From: Candidatus Binatia bacterium
Lineage (GTDB): Bacteria; Desulfobacterota; Binatia; UBA9968; JAJDTQ01
DNA length: 64,000 bases
NCBI GenBank assembly: GCA_951813575.1
Contig: OX638375.1
Location: 62,001 to 126,000 of the forward strand
Direction of reading: 5' to 3'
Positions within the stretch are counted from its first letter, which is position 1. Each line of letters starts with the position of its first letter. The notes beneath the pieces were generated by a model. The model did not search any database. It had not been told where the DNA came from and worked only from the letters and a program-made list of their open reading frames with translations. Both the position numbers and the translations under genes were made by a program. Of the stretch, positions 15,694-24,378 are shown piece after piece.

Positions 15694-16635
15694 ATGGCGA
15701 ACCCCATGAGAAGACCCTTTGGCGCAGTCTGCGCCGCACTCGCTCTGTTCATGTTGTCGGAGCCGCAACCCGCGGCCTCTGACCAGGTCCTCATCGCCCA
15801 GCGCGAGTCCGTATACAACAACATCTACGTTTTCAAGGAAGGCCCGATCATCACCCTGACGTTCGGTCACAACAGGGCGCTGTACACGGAGACGGTGTAC
15901 GACACGCGCGACGAGCTCGCGCTCCCTTCACGATATACGCGGTACATGACCGCCGTCCTTGCCTACGCGGGCGACGTGGACCGCATTCTCGAAATCGGCT
16001 TCGGCGGAGGCCGGACCGCGTGGTACCTGCACAGGACCATGCCCGACCTCGAGGTCACCTCGGTCGAGCTCGACCCGGAGGTATTCGAGCTGGCCAAACG
16101 TCACTTCGGAGTCCGGCTCGAACGGAATTTCAATGTCTCCATCGAGGATGGCCGCCGGTATATTCAGCGGCGGAAAACAAAGTGGCCGGTCATCCTGATC
16201 GATGCCTATCGGAGCGCGTTCGTCCCGTTCCACCTGCTTACGACGGAGTTCTACGAACTTGTGAAGAGTCGTGTGAAGCCCGGCGGAGCCGTGGCCCAGA
16301 ACGTAGAGCCCAACACCATGATGTTCGATGCCGCCCTGGTGACCATCGGCAAGGTCTTCGACCATGTGGACTTGTACGATGCGGGAGGCAACGTGGTCAT
16401 GATCGCCTATGACGGGCCGTTGCGTGAGCAGGCACGGCTGGCGTCCACCGCCGCAAGACTGGACGAAGCGTTCGGGTTCAAATACCCGTTGAGCGGAATG
16501 GTTTCTCAACGACGCAGCGTCGGACGCCTGCCGGACACGGCGGTGCTCACGGACGACTTCGCGCCCGTGGAGTCGCTGCGCGCGATAAAGCGACACAATC
16601 GCAAGCTGAGCGAGTTTCTCAAGGGGAAGTGGTGA
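15694..16635 (+). CDS. Spermidine-synthase-like methyltransferase-fold protein, probably exported
   Basis: A 313-residue protein. Residues 8-30 (RPFGAVCAALALFMLSEPQP) look like a signal peptide. The core has the aminopropyltransferase/methyltransferase fold: RILEIGFGGGRTAWYLHR (cofactor loop), VTSVELDPEVFELAKRHFG, EDGRRYIQ and WPVILIDAY. The usual active-site Asp-rich loop of true spermidine synthases is altered (LIDAYRSAFVPFHLLTTEFY), so polyamine synthesis is doubtful. Its TGA overlaps the ATG of the membrane gene by one base. In many bacteria these two parts form one fused membrane/spermidine-synthase protein with the membrane half first; here they are separate and in reverse order. Confidence 0.75.
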   Translation: MANPMRRPFGAVCAALALFMLSEPQPAASDQVLIAQRESVYNNIYVFKEGPIITLTFGHNRALYTETVYDTRDELALPSRYTRYMTAVLAYAGDVDRILEIGFGGGRTAWYLHRTMPDLEVTSVELDPEVFELAKRHFGVRLERNFNVSIEDGRRYIQRRKTKWPVILIDAYRSAFVPFHLLTTEFYELVKSRVKPGGAVAQNVEPNTMMFDAALVTIGKVFDHVDLYDAGGNVVMIAYDGPLREQARLASTAARLDEAFGFKYPLSGMVSQRRSVGRLPDTAVLTDDFAPVESLRAIKRHNRKLSEFLKGKW

Positions 16636-17252
16636 TGGGACGTGCAATCGGTTCGGTGTGGCTGTTCCTGCTGATCTTTCTTTCCGGTTTCGCCCTCATG
16701 GGCTTCGAGATGCTGGGGAGCCGGTACCTCAATCCCTGGTTCGGCAGCGGCATCACGACGTGGGCCTGCCTGATTGCCGTGGTGCTTTTTGCCATGATGG
16801 TCGGCTACACCGCGGGAGGCATCGTCGCCGATCGTTCCCGTGAAATCTGGATCGTCTCGAGCGTGCTCTCCGTTGTCGGCGTCTACCTGATCATGGTGGC
16901 GTTTCTGGCGAATCGGGTCATGGAAGGGATCATGCTGTCCGCCGGCTACGACTTCTGGGGCATCATGCTCGCCTCCGTGGCGTTGACGTTTCTCCCCGTG
17001 GCGCTTCTTGCGGCACTCTCGCCCTTTTTCGTGCGCCTGCTGCTCAAGGAACTGGAATATGGCGGACGCGTCACCGGGGCGGTATACGGCGTTTCGACGA
17101 TGGGAAACGTGCTCGGGACCCTGGTGACCGTTTTCGTCTTCATCCCCAATGTGGGAACCAGCAAGATAACGGTGGTGTTCGGAGCGGTTCTGATCGCGTG
17201 CGGCGTGGCTTCCTTTTTGCTGAGCGTTTCCGGTCGCATGCGGGAAGTGTAG
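16635..17252 (+). CDS. Multi-pass membrane partner of the spermidine-synthase-like protein
   Basis: A 205-residue integral membrane protein with about five or six hydrophobic segments. It begins at the ATG overlapping the previous stop (TGATG), with AAGGGG upstream. The pattern GFALMGFEMLGSRYLNPWFG, then VGYTAGGIVADRS and YGVSTMGNVLGTLVT, matches the N-terminal transporter-like half of fused membrane/spermidine-synthase proteins. Translational coupling suggests the two products form a complex. The substrate is unknown; polyamine export is a guess from family annotation only. Confidence 0.75.
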   Translation: MGRAIGSVWLFLLIFLSGFALMGFEMLGSRYLNPWFGSGITTWACLIAVVLFAMMVGYTAGGIVADRSREIWIVSSVLSVVGVYLIMVAFLANRVMEGIMLSAGYDFWGIMLASVALTFLPVALLAALSPFFVRLLLKELEYGGRVTGAVYGVSTMGNVLGTLVTVFVFIPNVGTSKITVVFGAVLIACGVASFLLSVSGRMREV

Positions 17253-17292
17253 GGAGTTGACCGGTACCGACATGGAATTGCCGGACAGGCTA

Positions 17293-17328
17293 GACGGGCT
17301 TGTCCCTCGATCCCTCCAGGGTCTGGAT
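17293..17328. repeat. Imperfect 36-nt direct repeat, right copy
   Basis: This is the second copy of the repeat at 15631-15666, starting 41 bp after the membrane gene. It overlaps a small imperfect hairpin (GGACAGGC at 17283-17290 against GCTTGTCC at 17298-17305). The spacing of about 1.66 kb brackets exactly the two-gene unit. Confidence 0.7.
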
Positions 17329-17375
17329 TAGTTACCCAGGGGTTCGAGTTGAACCGGTCCAGACAGGTCGAGCCC

Positions 17376-17620
17376 ATGGACGATCCCAGCGTCCAGGCCG
17401 CAGAGACACTGCGAAGGATCGGCGGTAGCACTTGGTCTTTGTACGCAACGACAAGATAGAGACGGCCATGCAGGACATTGAAGACTCCGGGCAGATCGAA
17501 GACACCATCGCGCTGGTCAAGATTCTCGCGCTGGTCAACCGCCAGATCGAAGCGGGGCAGGTGGAATTAGTCTGTGAGGAAGGCGCAGCGAAGCGACCTC
17601 ACCGTGCCCGCGCCGCCTGA
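17376..17620 (+). pseudogene. Frameshifted Phd/YefM-type antitoxin remnant
   Basis: From the ATG at 17376 one frame reads MDDPSVQAAETLRRIGGSTWSL and soon stops at 17457-17459; a second frame, open from 17432, reads VFVRNDKIETAMQDIEDSG followed by DTIALVKILALVNRQIEAGQ. Joined, they resemble Phd/YefM-family antitoxins whose C-termini carry an ALLKILALGNRQIEAGKV-like helix. The reading frame is broken near 17440, the usual C-terminal tail is replaced, and no RelE-type toxin follows; the end runs into the convergent molybdenum-hydroxylase gene. It is best read as a decayed antitoxin. Sequence around it (17253-17598) holds nothing else but a repeat copy. Confidence 0.5.
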
Positions 17621-18456
17621 ATCGTCCTCTCGACGTACACCTGCGCTAGATGAGCCCGGTAGGCGGGGGTGGCGTTGACGTCCTCGATGGGGTCGATGCC
17701 TTCCGTGACCAGTGCCGCGGCGCTTGCGATGGCGCCGTCTTCGAGCTTCTGCCCCCGTAGCGCGGTTTCCACCTTCTCGGCGCGGAAGGCCACGTCGGTC
17801 ATGCCGGTGACTGCGATGGAGATATCCTCGCAGACGCCTTCGGCGGACTCTTTCAGGCACACCGCGACGCCGACGATGGCAAAGCCCGCGGCTTGTCGTG
17901 ACACTTTTTGATACGAGGACTTGTAGCCGTCGCGAGCCGGCACCCGGATCTCGGTCAGCAGCTCCTCGGGCATGAGGCTGGTGGTCAGCATCATGATGAA
18001 GAAGTCGCTGGCGGGGATCCAGCGCTCGCCGTCGGGCCCCGTGGCCTTGAGCTCGGCGTCCAGGGCCAGGATGGCGGCCGGCAGGTCCTCGGCCGGGTCG
18101 GCGTGGGCCAGTCCGCCCCCGACGGTGCCGCGGTTGCGTACCTGGACGTCGCCCACCACCACGGCGGTCTGGGCCAGCAGCGGGCAGCGGCTCAGGATCA
18201 GCTCGGACTCGGCCACGTCGGTGTAGGTGGCCAGCGCGCCGATGGCGATGTGGTCGCCGTCTTCACGGATGTAATTCAATTCGTCGAGCCCGCCGATGTC
18301 GATGATGACCTCGGGCTTGGCCAGCCGCAGCTTCATCAGCGGCAGCAGGCTCTGGCCGCCGGCCAGGACCTTGGCGTCGTCCAGGTTCGCGGACAAGAGC
18401 GACAGGGCCTCCTCCAGGGAAGCGGGTGCGTGGTAGTCGAATGCGCCGGGGATCAT
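17599..18456 (-). CDS. Molybdenum hydroxylase FAD-binding (medium) subunit
   Basis: A 285-residue protein starting [18 protein letters not shown], with AAAGGAGG upstream. The FAD-binding motifs AGGQSLLPLMKLRLAKP (AGGQS) and NRGTVGGGLAHADPAED (TxGG) are the signature of CoxM/XdhA-type subunits. It passes electrons between the 2Fe-2S subunit and the acceptor. Its ATGA overlaps the stop of the large subunit by four bases, and the operon order is S, L, M as transcribed. It ends convergently, 22 bases inside the antitoxin remnant. Confidence 0.88.
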   Translation of the reverse strand: MIPGAFDYHAPASLEEALSLLSANLDDAKVLAGGQSLLPLMKLRLAKPEVIIDIGGLDELNYIREDGDHIAIGALATYTDVAESELILSRCPLLAQTAVVVGDVQVRNRGTVGGGLAHADPAEDLPAAILALDAELKATGPDGERWIPASDFFIMMLTTSLMPEELLTEIRVPARDGYKSSYQKVSRQAAGFAIVGVAVCLKESAEGVCEDISIAVTGMTDVAFRAEKVETALRGQKLEDGAIASAAALVTEGIDPIEDVNATPAYRAHLAQVYVERTIQAARAR

Positions 18457-20879
18457 GCCTGCGCCTCCTTTATCAGTTGCCAGACGCGCTCGGGCGTGAG
18501 CGGCAGATCCCGGACCTTGACCCCGAACGGCTCCAGGGCGTTTTCCACCGCGCTGGCGATGGCGGCGGGGGAGGGGATGGCGGCCCCTTCGCCGGCGGCC
18601 TTCTGTCCCAGCGGCGTGAACGCCGAGGGTGAGGGCGCGTGCTCCACCTCGATGGCGGGAGTCTCGGCGGTGGAGCACTTGCCGTAGTCCGTGAGCGTAA
18701 TGGTGAGGAGCTGTCCCTCGTCGTCGTAGACGAAACCCTCGCCCAGGGCCACGGCGATGCCGTGGGCCGCCGAGCCGTAGATCTGCCCGTCCACCACGTC
18801 AGGATTGATGATGGTGCCGTTGTCGCCCACGATGAGATAGCGCAGCACCTCGACCTTGCCGGTCCTGGGGTCCACCTGCACCACCGCCACATGGGCGCCG
18901 GCGCCGAAGGTGAACTGGGCGCGCACCCTGCCGTCCTTGCCCGGCACCATGTTGGGCTGTGCGTGCGGGAAGGTGTAGTAGAAAGTGGTCTGCAGCCCGG
19001 CGTCGATGCCCTCGGGCAGAAGCGCCTGGTTGTTGTAGGCTACCTTGCCCAGCTCGGCGAAGGTGAGCTTCCGCCGCGGGAACCCCGGAACGGTCACCAC
19101 GCCGTCGGCGATCTCCAGGTCGGACGGCTGCGCGTCCAGGATGTGGCCGGCCACCTTGAGCACTTTCTCCCGTAGCTGCGTCGCCGCGCCGATGATGGAG
19201 CCGATGTCGTAGAGGTGGAAGTTGTTGCCGCTGTTGGCCGCGGCCACACCCCAGGGCGCGATGTCGCTGTCGAAGGGCGTGGTGGTGCTGATGACGTCCG
19301 GGCTCACGCCGAGGATGCCGGCGGCCACCTGCGCGGTGGTGGTCTCGTGGGCCTGCCCGCAGTTGGGCGAGCCCAGGTAGAGGGCGATGGTACCGTTCTT
19401 CTCGAGCTTGATGGTGGCGCCGTTGATGCCGCCGGAGCCCGGCGTCTCCTTCATCTCGGGGAAGATGGCCATGTCGCGGGCGGCGTTCCGGCCCCCCGGC
19501 TCCACCCCGATGACCACGCCGATGCCGAGGTAACGGCCCTTTTCGCGTTCCCGCGCCTGCTCGTCCTTGAGCCCTGGGTAGTCCACCTTCTCGAGCGCCC
19601 GCTTCAGCAGGCCGGGGTAGTCGCCGCTGTCGTAGACGTTGCCGTTGGGCGTGGTGTAGGGCATCTGTTCCGGCTGCACCAGGTTTTGGAAGCGCACCTC
19701 CGAGGGATCCATGTCCAGGTCCTGGGCCACCCGGTCGATGATGCGCTCCCAGATGTAACACATGCCGGGCTTGCCGATGCCGCGGTTGGGGATCACCGGA
19801 CAGCGGTTGGTCACCACCGAGTAGCCGTCGGCGCGGATGTTCTGGACCTTGTAGGTGTTGCTGAGGTTGTTGAGCTTGTTGGTGAAATGGATGGTGAGGG
19901 TGCTCACCGATCCGCCCACGTCGTCGATCTCCTTGAAGCGGAGCCCGGTGACGGTGCCGTCGTTCTTCACCGCGGCCTCGACGTCGAAGTGCTGCTCGCA
20001 CGCGTGGCCCGCGGCCATCATGTGCTCGTTCCGGTCCTCGATCCACTTCACCGGCCGGCCCGACTTGATGGCCAGCAGCGCCACGATCACCACGTACTTG
20101 CGGATCAGGTGGATCTTCTGCCCGAAGCCGCCGCCGATGTCCGGGATAATGACCCGGATGTCGTCCAGGCTCAGGGCGTCCCGAAGGGCGTCGTAGATGT
20201 TCTCGGGCACCTGGGTATTGGTGCGGACCGTGAGTTTTTTGCTGAAGCGGTCGAAGGAGGCGATGCACGCCAGCGGCTCCAGTGGCGTGGAGCTGTACCG
20301 GTGGATCTTGAGGTTCTCCCGCACCACCCGGTCGGCTTCCCGGAACGCCTTCTCCGTGTCGCCGTATTCCAGGGTGCCTTGCCAGGCCAGGTTGGCGCCG
20401 AGTTCCTCATAGATGAGCGAGGCGTCCTCGCCGGCCATGGCCTGGTGGACGTCGGTGTTGGCGGGGAGGATGTCGTAATCCACGGTGATGGATTCGAGTA
20501 CGTCCTCCGCGGTGCTGCGGTCCCTGGCCGCCACCGCGCCCACGGGCTCGCCCACGTAGCGCACCTTGTCCACCGCTCCGGCGTACTCCTCCACCGGCTT
20601 CTTGAGCCCTGCGGCGTAACGGCCCGGCCGGAACGGTTTGGTGTCCCGCTTCATGTCCTCCGGCGTCACCACCGCGAAGACGTCCGGACGGCTCAGCGCG
20701 GCCTGGGCGTCTACCCCGAGAATGCGCGCGTGCGCATGGGGACTCCGGAGAAACACCGCCTGCAGCATGCCGGGCTCGGTGAAATCGTCGGTGTACCGAC
20801 CCTGCCCGGTTGCGAGCCGCGGCCCTTCCTTGCTTCGCGTGGCAAGGCCGACGTATTGTTTCGGATCTGCATTAGCCAT
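18453..20879 (-). CDS. Xanthine-dehydrogenase-family molybdopterin-binding large subunit
   Basis: An 808-residue molybdenum subunit. GGGFGQK at about residues 249-255 and the C-terminal [20 protein letters not shown] (containing the likely base-acting Glu) are family hallmarks. The active-site loop, AYRCSFR in true CO dehydrogenase (form I) and AYRGAGR in form II, reads [12 protein letters not shown] at about 363-374, so this is neither. Oxidative hydroxylation of an aldehyde, N-heterocycle or aromatic compound at a Mo-molybdopterin-cytosine-dinucleotide centre is likely. It overlaps the small-subunit gene by eight bases. The MocA-like gene at 6787-7374 could supply its cofactor. Confidence 0.85.
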   Translation of the reverse strand: MANADPKQYVGLATRSKEGPRLATGQGRYTDDFTEPGMLQAVFLRSPHAHARILGVDAQAALSRPDVFAVVTPEDMKRDTKPFRPGRYAAGLKKPVEEYAGAVDKVRYVGEPVGAVAARDRSTAEDVLESITVDYDILPANTDVHQAMAGEDASLIYEELGANLAWQGTLEYGDTEKAFREADRVVRENLKIHRYSSTPLEPLACIASFDRFSKKLTVRTNTQVPENIYDALRDALSLDDIRVIIPDIGGGFGQKIHLIRKYVVIVALLAIKSGRPVKWIEDRNEHMMAAGHACEQHFDVEAAVKNDGTVTGLRFKEIDDVGGSVSTLTIHFTNKLNNLSNTYKVQNIRADGYSVVTNRCPVIPNRGIGKPGMCYIWERIIDRVAQDLDMDPSEVRFQNLVQPEQMPYTTPNGNVYDSGDYPGLLKRALEKVDYPGLKDEQAREREKGRYLGIGVVIGVEPGGRNAARDMAIFPEMKETPGSGGINGATIKLEKNGTIALYLGSPNCGQAHETTTAQVAAGILGVSPDVISTTTPFDSDIAPWGVAAANSGNNFHLYDIGSIIGAATQLREKVLKVAGHILDAQPSDLEIADGVVTVPGFPRRKLTFAELGKVAYNNQALLPEGIDAGLQTTFYYTFPHAQPNMVPGKDGRVRAQFTFGAGAHVAVVQVDPRTGKVEVLRYLIVGDNGTIINPDVVDGQIYGSAAHGIAVALGEGFVYDDEGQLLTITLTDYGKCSTAETPAIEVEHAPSPSAFTPLGQKAAGEGAAIPSPAAIASAVENALEPFGVKVRDLPLTPERVWQLIKEAQA

Positions 20880-21345
20880 TGTTGACCTGCCCCGCGGCTT
20901 CTTTCACCGCCGCAACGATCTGCATGTACCCGGTGCACATGCACAGATTACCGGCCAACCCTTCCCGGATTTCCTCCTCGCTGGGGTCCGGGTTCTTCTT
21001 CAACAGGGCGTCGGCCGCCATGATCATGCCCGGCGTGCAGTAGCCGCACTGGAAGCCGTAGTTGTTGATGAAGGCCTCCTGCACCGGGTGCAGCGCGTCG
21101 CCATCGGCCAGGCCCTCGATGGTGGTGACCTCCTTGCCGTTGGCCTGCACGGCGAACATCAGGCACGACTTCACCAGCGTCCCGTCCACCTGCACGGTGC
21201 AGGCGCCGCACTCGCCGATGATGCAGCCGATGTGCGTGCCGGTGAGGCCGATGGTCTCCCGCAGAAAATAGGAAAGGAGCTGGCGCGGCTCCACCTCCTC
21301 CTCGTACAACCGTCCGTTGACGGTCACCCGAACCGTCTGTTTCAT
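20872..21345 (-). CDS. Molybdenum hydroxylase 2Fe-2S (small) subunit
   Basis: A 157-residue protein; I use the ATG at 21345 because an open extension to 21501 has no homology. The first 2Fe-2S site is [12 protein letters not shown] with a later KSC, the second is CGYCTPGM and CMCTGY, as in CoxS and the iron-sulfur subunits of xanthine dehydrogenase. It starts the S-L-M operon and carries electrons from the Mo centre to FAD. The cellular location is cytoplasmic or the inner membrane face. Confidence 0.92.
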   Translation of the reverse strand: MKQTVRVTVNGRLYEEEVEPRQLLSYFLRETIGLTGTHIGCIIGECGACTVQVDGTLVKSCLMFAVQANGKEVTTIEGLADGDALHPVQEAFINNYGFQCGYCTPGMIMAADALLKKNPDPSEEEIREGLAGNLCMCTGYMQIVAAVKEAAGQVNNG

Positions 21346-21423
21346 GGCGTAACTATCGCTCCCAGCGTGTTTGGATCGTGTGCCCGGTGTCGTTCTCCGG
21401 GCCTGATCGTCGTCCCTTAATCG

Positions 21424-21450
21424 AAAGCGCGGCCGAGGACACGGCCGCGC
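21424..21450 (-). terminator. Candidate terminator after msrQ
   Basis: A perfect 9-bp stem, GCGCGGCCG at 21427-21435 with CGGCCGCGC at 21442-21450, has a 6-nt loop. On the minus strand it is followed by TTTCGATT. It lies between the msrQ stop and the molybdenum hydroxylase start, so it would separate the two minus-strand operons. The T tract is short. Confidence 0.55.
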
Positions 21451-21502
21451 CTTGGTACAGCGCAGGGGAAGTTTATAACGGGCAGGCCGCTGCCCTGTCA
21501 AA

Positions 21503-22123
21503 TTACGTGCGGCCCGCGCGTTTCTTCGCCCACGGAGCGTTGCGCCAGACCGCGATCCGGTAGCTCAGCAGCACCGCCAGCACGCCGGCGAAGATGAGGG
21601 GCTCCCGCAGGTCGGCCTTCACGAGCCAGAGGAAGTGCACCACGCCGGCGATGGCCGAGAAGTATACGAGACGGTGGAGCTGCTGCCAGCGGCGCCCGCC
21701 GAGCCGGCGGATCATGCCGGCGGTGGAGGTGGCCGCCAGCGGCACCATCAGAAGGAACCCCACCGATCCCGCGGTGATGTACGGCCGCTTGAACACGTCC
21801 TGCAGGATGGCGGCGGGGTCGAAGAAGTGGTCCAGCACCACGAACGTGGAGAGATGCAGGACGGTGTAGAAGAAGGCGAACAGACCCAGCATGCGCCGCA
21901 GCCGGATCAGGCTTCCGTAGCCGGTCAGGCGCCGGAGCGGCGTCACCGCCAGGGTGATCATGAGGAACACCAGCGCGAAGGTGCCGGTGGTGTGGGTGAT
22001 GAACTCGACGGGATTGGCCCCCAGCCCGCCGGTGAAGAGCCCCACCACCAGCCGCCCCGCCGGGATGAGGGACAGCGCGAAGACGAGTAGCTTGATCCAG
22101 GTGAACGGTTTGATCCAGGCCAC
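21503..22123 (-). CDS. msrQ: Haem-binding membrane subunit of the MsrPQ methionine sulfoxide reductase
   Basis: A 206-residue, roughly six-helix membrane protein from a GTG start. [44 protein letters not shown] and [23 protein letters not shown] are typical of MsrQ (YedZ), with paired histidines as likely haem ligands. MsrQ passes electrons from the quinone pool or flavin reductase to MsrP, which repairs oxidised methionines in periplasmic proteins. Its start is directly after the msrP stop (one base between). Confidence 0.9.
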   Translation of the reverse strand: MAWIKPFTWIKLLVFALSLIPAGRLVVGLFTGGLGANPVEFITHTTGTFALVFLMITLAVTPLRRLTGYGSLIRLRRMLGLFAFFYTVLHLSTFVVLDHFFDPAAILQDVFKRPYITAGSVGFLLMVPLAATSTAGMIRRLGGRRWQQLHRLVYFSAIAGVVHFLWLVKADLREPLIFAGVLAVLLSYRIAVWRNAPWAKKRAGRT

Positions 22124-22124
22124 G

Positions 22125-23084
22125 TCAGTATAGTTTCTTCAGGTCCATCCCCTTGTACAGGTGGGCCACCTGTTCCTCGTAACCGTTGAACATGAGCGTC
22201 TTGCGCCGGAAGAAGTCGCCGATGCGCCGCTCACTCGCCTGACTCCAGCGCGGATGGTTCACGGTGGGGTTCACGTTGGAGTAGAACCCGTACTCCTGGG
22301 GCGCCGCCATGTTCCATGCCGTGGGCGGCTCCTCTTCCACGAAGCGGATCTTGACGATGGACTTGGCGCTCTTGAATCCGTATTTCCACGGCACCACCAG
22401 GCGGATGGGCGCGCCGTTCTGGTTGGGCATCACCTCGCCGTAGAGTCCCACCCCCATGATCGTGAGCGGATTCATGGCCTCGTCCATGCGCAGCCCCTCG
22501 ACGTAGGGCCAATCGAGGATGCCGCGGCGCTGGCCGGGCATCTGCTCCGGGTCGAAGAGCGTGACGAACTGGATGTACTTGGCGTTGTTGGTGGGCTCCA
22601 CCGCCTTGATCAGGTGGCTCAGCTCGAACCCGATCCAGGGGATCACCATGGACCACGCCTCGACGCACCGCAGGCGGTAGACGCGCTCTTCCAGCGGCAT
22701 CTTCAACAGTTCCTCGATGTCGAAGGTCCTGGGCTTGTTCACCTCGCCTTCGACTTCGACCGTCCACGGCCGGGTCTTGAGGCTCCCGGAATGCCGCTTC
22801 GGGTCCCCTTTGTCGGTGCCGAACTCGTAGAAGTTGTTGTAGCTGGTGATGTCCTTGAGCGGGGTCTGTGGCTCGTCCGTGCCGAACTTGCCCTTGGTGA
22901 AGCCCTCGAGCTTCTTGGCCGCGTGCGCTTCGTCCATGTTGCCGAACATGGCGGGGAGCAGCAGGCCGGATCCGATGCCGGCGGCTCCCAGCCCCGCGGC
23001 CTGAATGAACCGGCGCCGGTTGAGGTACCGTTTCTTGTCGGTGATCTCGCTGCTCTTGATGTCGTCGGGCTTCCTGATCAGCAT
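22125..23084 (-). CDS. msrP: Periplasmic molybdenum methionine sulfoxide reductase catalytic subunit
   Basis: A 319-residue protein with a twin-arginine signal ([19 protein letters not shown] near residue 23), so it is exported folded with its Mo-molybdopterin. The cofactor cysteine sits in [20 protein letters not shown], and [24 protein letters not shown] is the conserved C-terminal block of MsrP (YedY). It reduces methionine sulfoxide in envelope proteins. It is the first gene of a two-gene operon with msrQ. Length and motifs fit well. Confidence 0.92.
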   Translation of the reverse strand: MLIRKPDDIKSSEITDKKRYLNRRRFIQAAGLGAAGIGSGLLLPAMFGNMDEAHAAKKLEGFTKGKFGTDEPQTPLKDITSYNNFYEFGTDKGDPKRHSGSLKTRPWTVEVEGEVNKPRTFDIEELLKMPLEERVYRLRCVEAWSMVIPWIGFELSHLIKAVEPTNNAKYIQFVTLFDPEQMPGQRRGILDWPYVEGLRMDEAMNPLTIMGVGLYGEVMPNQNGAPIRLVVPWKYGFKSAKSIVKIRFVEEEPPTAWNMAAPQEYGFYSNVNPTVNHPRWSQASERRIGDFFRRKTLMFNGYEEQVAHLYKGMDLKKLY

Positions 23085-23192
23085 GAGTGGATTCCTTTCG
23101 GCTTCTTCTTCATTCTAGCCCATATTTTCAATGTGGCGACGAAGGGGCACCTTGTCAAATCATTCGCCCCGCACCGGGCATTTTTTTGACGC

Positions 23193-24206
23193 TCAAGAGT
23201 CGGGATAGCCGTCGGGGTTTTGCGACTGCCACCGCCAGGCGTCGCGGCACATCTCGTGGAGATCCCGCCGGGCACGCCAGCCCAGCTCGGCATGGGCCCT
23301 GGACGGGTCGGCATAGGCGCGGGCGATGTCCCCGGGACGCCGTTCCGTGATGACGTACGGGATCTTCCGGCCGGACGCCCGCTCGAAGGCTTCCACCACC
23401 TCCAGCACGCTGTATCCCCGGCCGGTCCCCAGGTTGTAGACGCGCGGAGCGGGCCCGCCCGCGGGCTCCAGCGCGCTGACGTGGGCCGACGCCAGGTCCA
23501 CCACGTGGATGTAATCCCGCACTCCGGTGCCGTCCGGGGTCGGGTAATCGTTGCCGAAGACCCGCAACTCGGGGCGTCTTCCTACGGCCACCTGGGCAAT
23601 GAAGGCGAAGAGGTTGTCCGGGACCCCGGCCGGATCCTCGCCGATGCTGCCGCTGGCGTGGGCGCCGGCGGGGTTGAAATAGCGCAACAGGGTGAGGTCC
23701 CAGGCCGGATCGGAGGCCTGGAGGTCGGTGAGGAGTTGCTCGATCATCCTCTTGGTGCGGCCGTACGGGTTCACTGGCGCCGGCGGCAGCTCCTCGGTGA
23801 TGGGGACCGTGGCGGCGTCGCCATAGACCGTGCACGACGAGCTGAAGACCAGACGGCTCACCCCGTGTTGCCGCATCACTTCGCACAGTGTCACGGTTCC
23901 GGCCACGTTGTTGGCGTAGTACCGCAAGGGGTCCGCCACCGATTCCGCCACCGCCTTGAGCCCGGCGCAGTGGATCACCGCGTCGATCCTCGGTCCGCTG
24001 AAGGCCGCTGACAGGTCGTCCTTGTGGTTCAGGTCGGCGGTGAAGAGCTCCAGCGGCCGTTGCGCCAGCGCCTCCACGCGCCGCAGGGCCTCCCGCTTGC
24101 CGTTGGCCAGGTTGTCCACGACCGTGACGTCGTGGCCGGCCTCCAGCAACTCGAGGCAGATGTGACTTCCGATATAACCGGCGCCGCCGGTGACGAGGAC
24201 CCGCAT
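23193..24206 (-). CDS. galE: UDP-glucose 4-epimerase
   Basis: A 337-residue extended SDR starting MRVLVTGGAGYIGSHICLELL. The length equals that of typical GalE, and the marker residues are present: GGAGYIG, SSSCTVYG with the catalytic Ser, YGRTK with Tyr and Lys, LRYFNPAGAH, and VRDYIHVVDLASAH. It interconverts UDP-glucose and UDP-galactose for surface polysaccharide in the cytoplasm. It is alone on the minus strand, divergent from the aminotransferase gene 172 bp away. Confidence 0.9.
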   Translation of the reverse strand: MRVLVTGGAGYIGSHICLELLEAGHDVTVVDNLANGKREALRRVEALAQRPLELFTADLNHKDDLSAAFSGPRIDAVIHCAGLKAVAESVADPLRYYANNVAGTVTLCEVMRQHGVSRLVFSSSCTVYGDAATVPITEELPPAPVNPYGRTKRMIEQLLTDLQASDPAWDLTLLRYFNPAGAHASGSIGEDPAGVPDNLFAFIAQVAVGRRPELRVFGNDYPTPDGTGVRDYIHVVDLASAHVSALEPAGGPAPRVYNLGTGRGYSVLEVVEAFERASGRKIPYVITERRPGDIARAYADPSRAHAELGWRARRDLHEMCRDAWRWQSQNPDGYPDS

Positions 24207-24378
24207 GAAGGACGAGGTTTCCGTTGGCTGATGGCAACAAGCTGATCGGTTCCATCTTAGCCATTCCGGTGCCGGCACACCAGCCGGCCCTTCCGGAATC
24301 CCGCGGCAAATGGACCGGCCCGCCGTTTCGTAGTAGATTCTCCTTGTCGGCCAGGAATCCCGCGATGGAGGAACCGTG

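Noticed and set aside
17432-17620. An intact 62-residue protein gene
   Set aside because: It begins at a TTG with no ribosome site and matches only the C-terminal part of antitoxins, while the N-terminal part is in another frame.
19215-20885. A long plus-strand frame opposite the molybdenum large subunit
   Set aside because: Antisense shadow; the minus strand carries conserved Mo-hydroxylase motifs throughout.
23150-23192. A terminator near GCCCCGCACCGGGCATTTTTTT
   Set aside because: The T run follows the plus strand, while both flanking genes are on the minus strand, so it would not terminate either.
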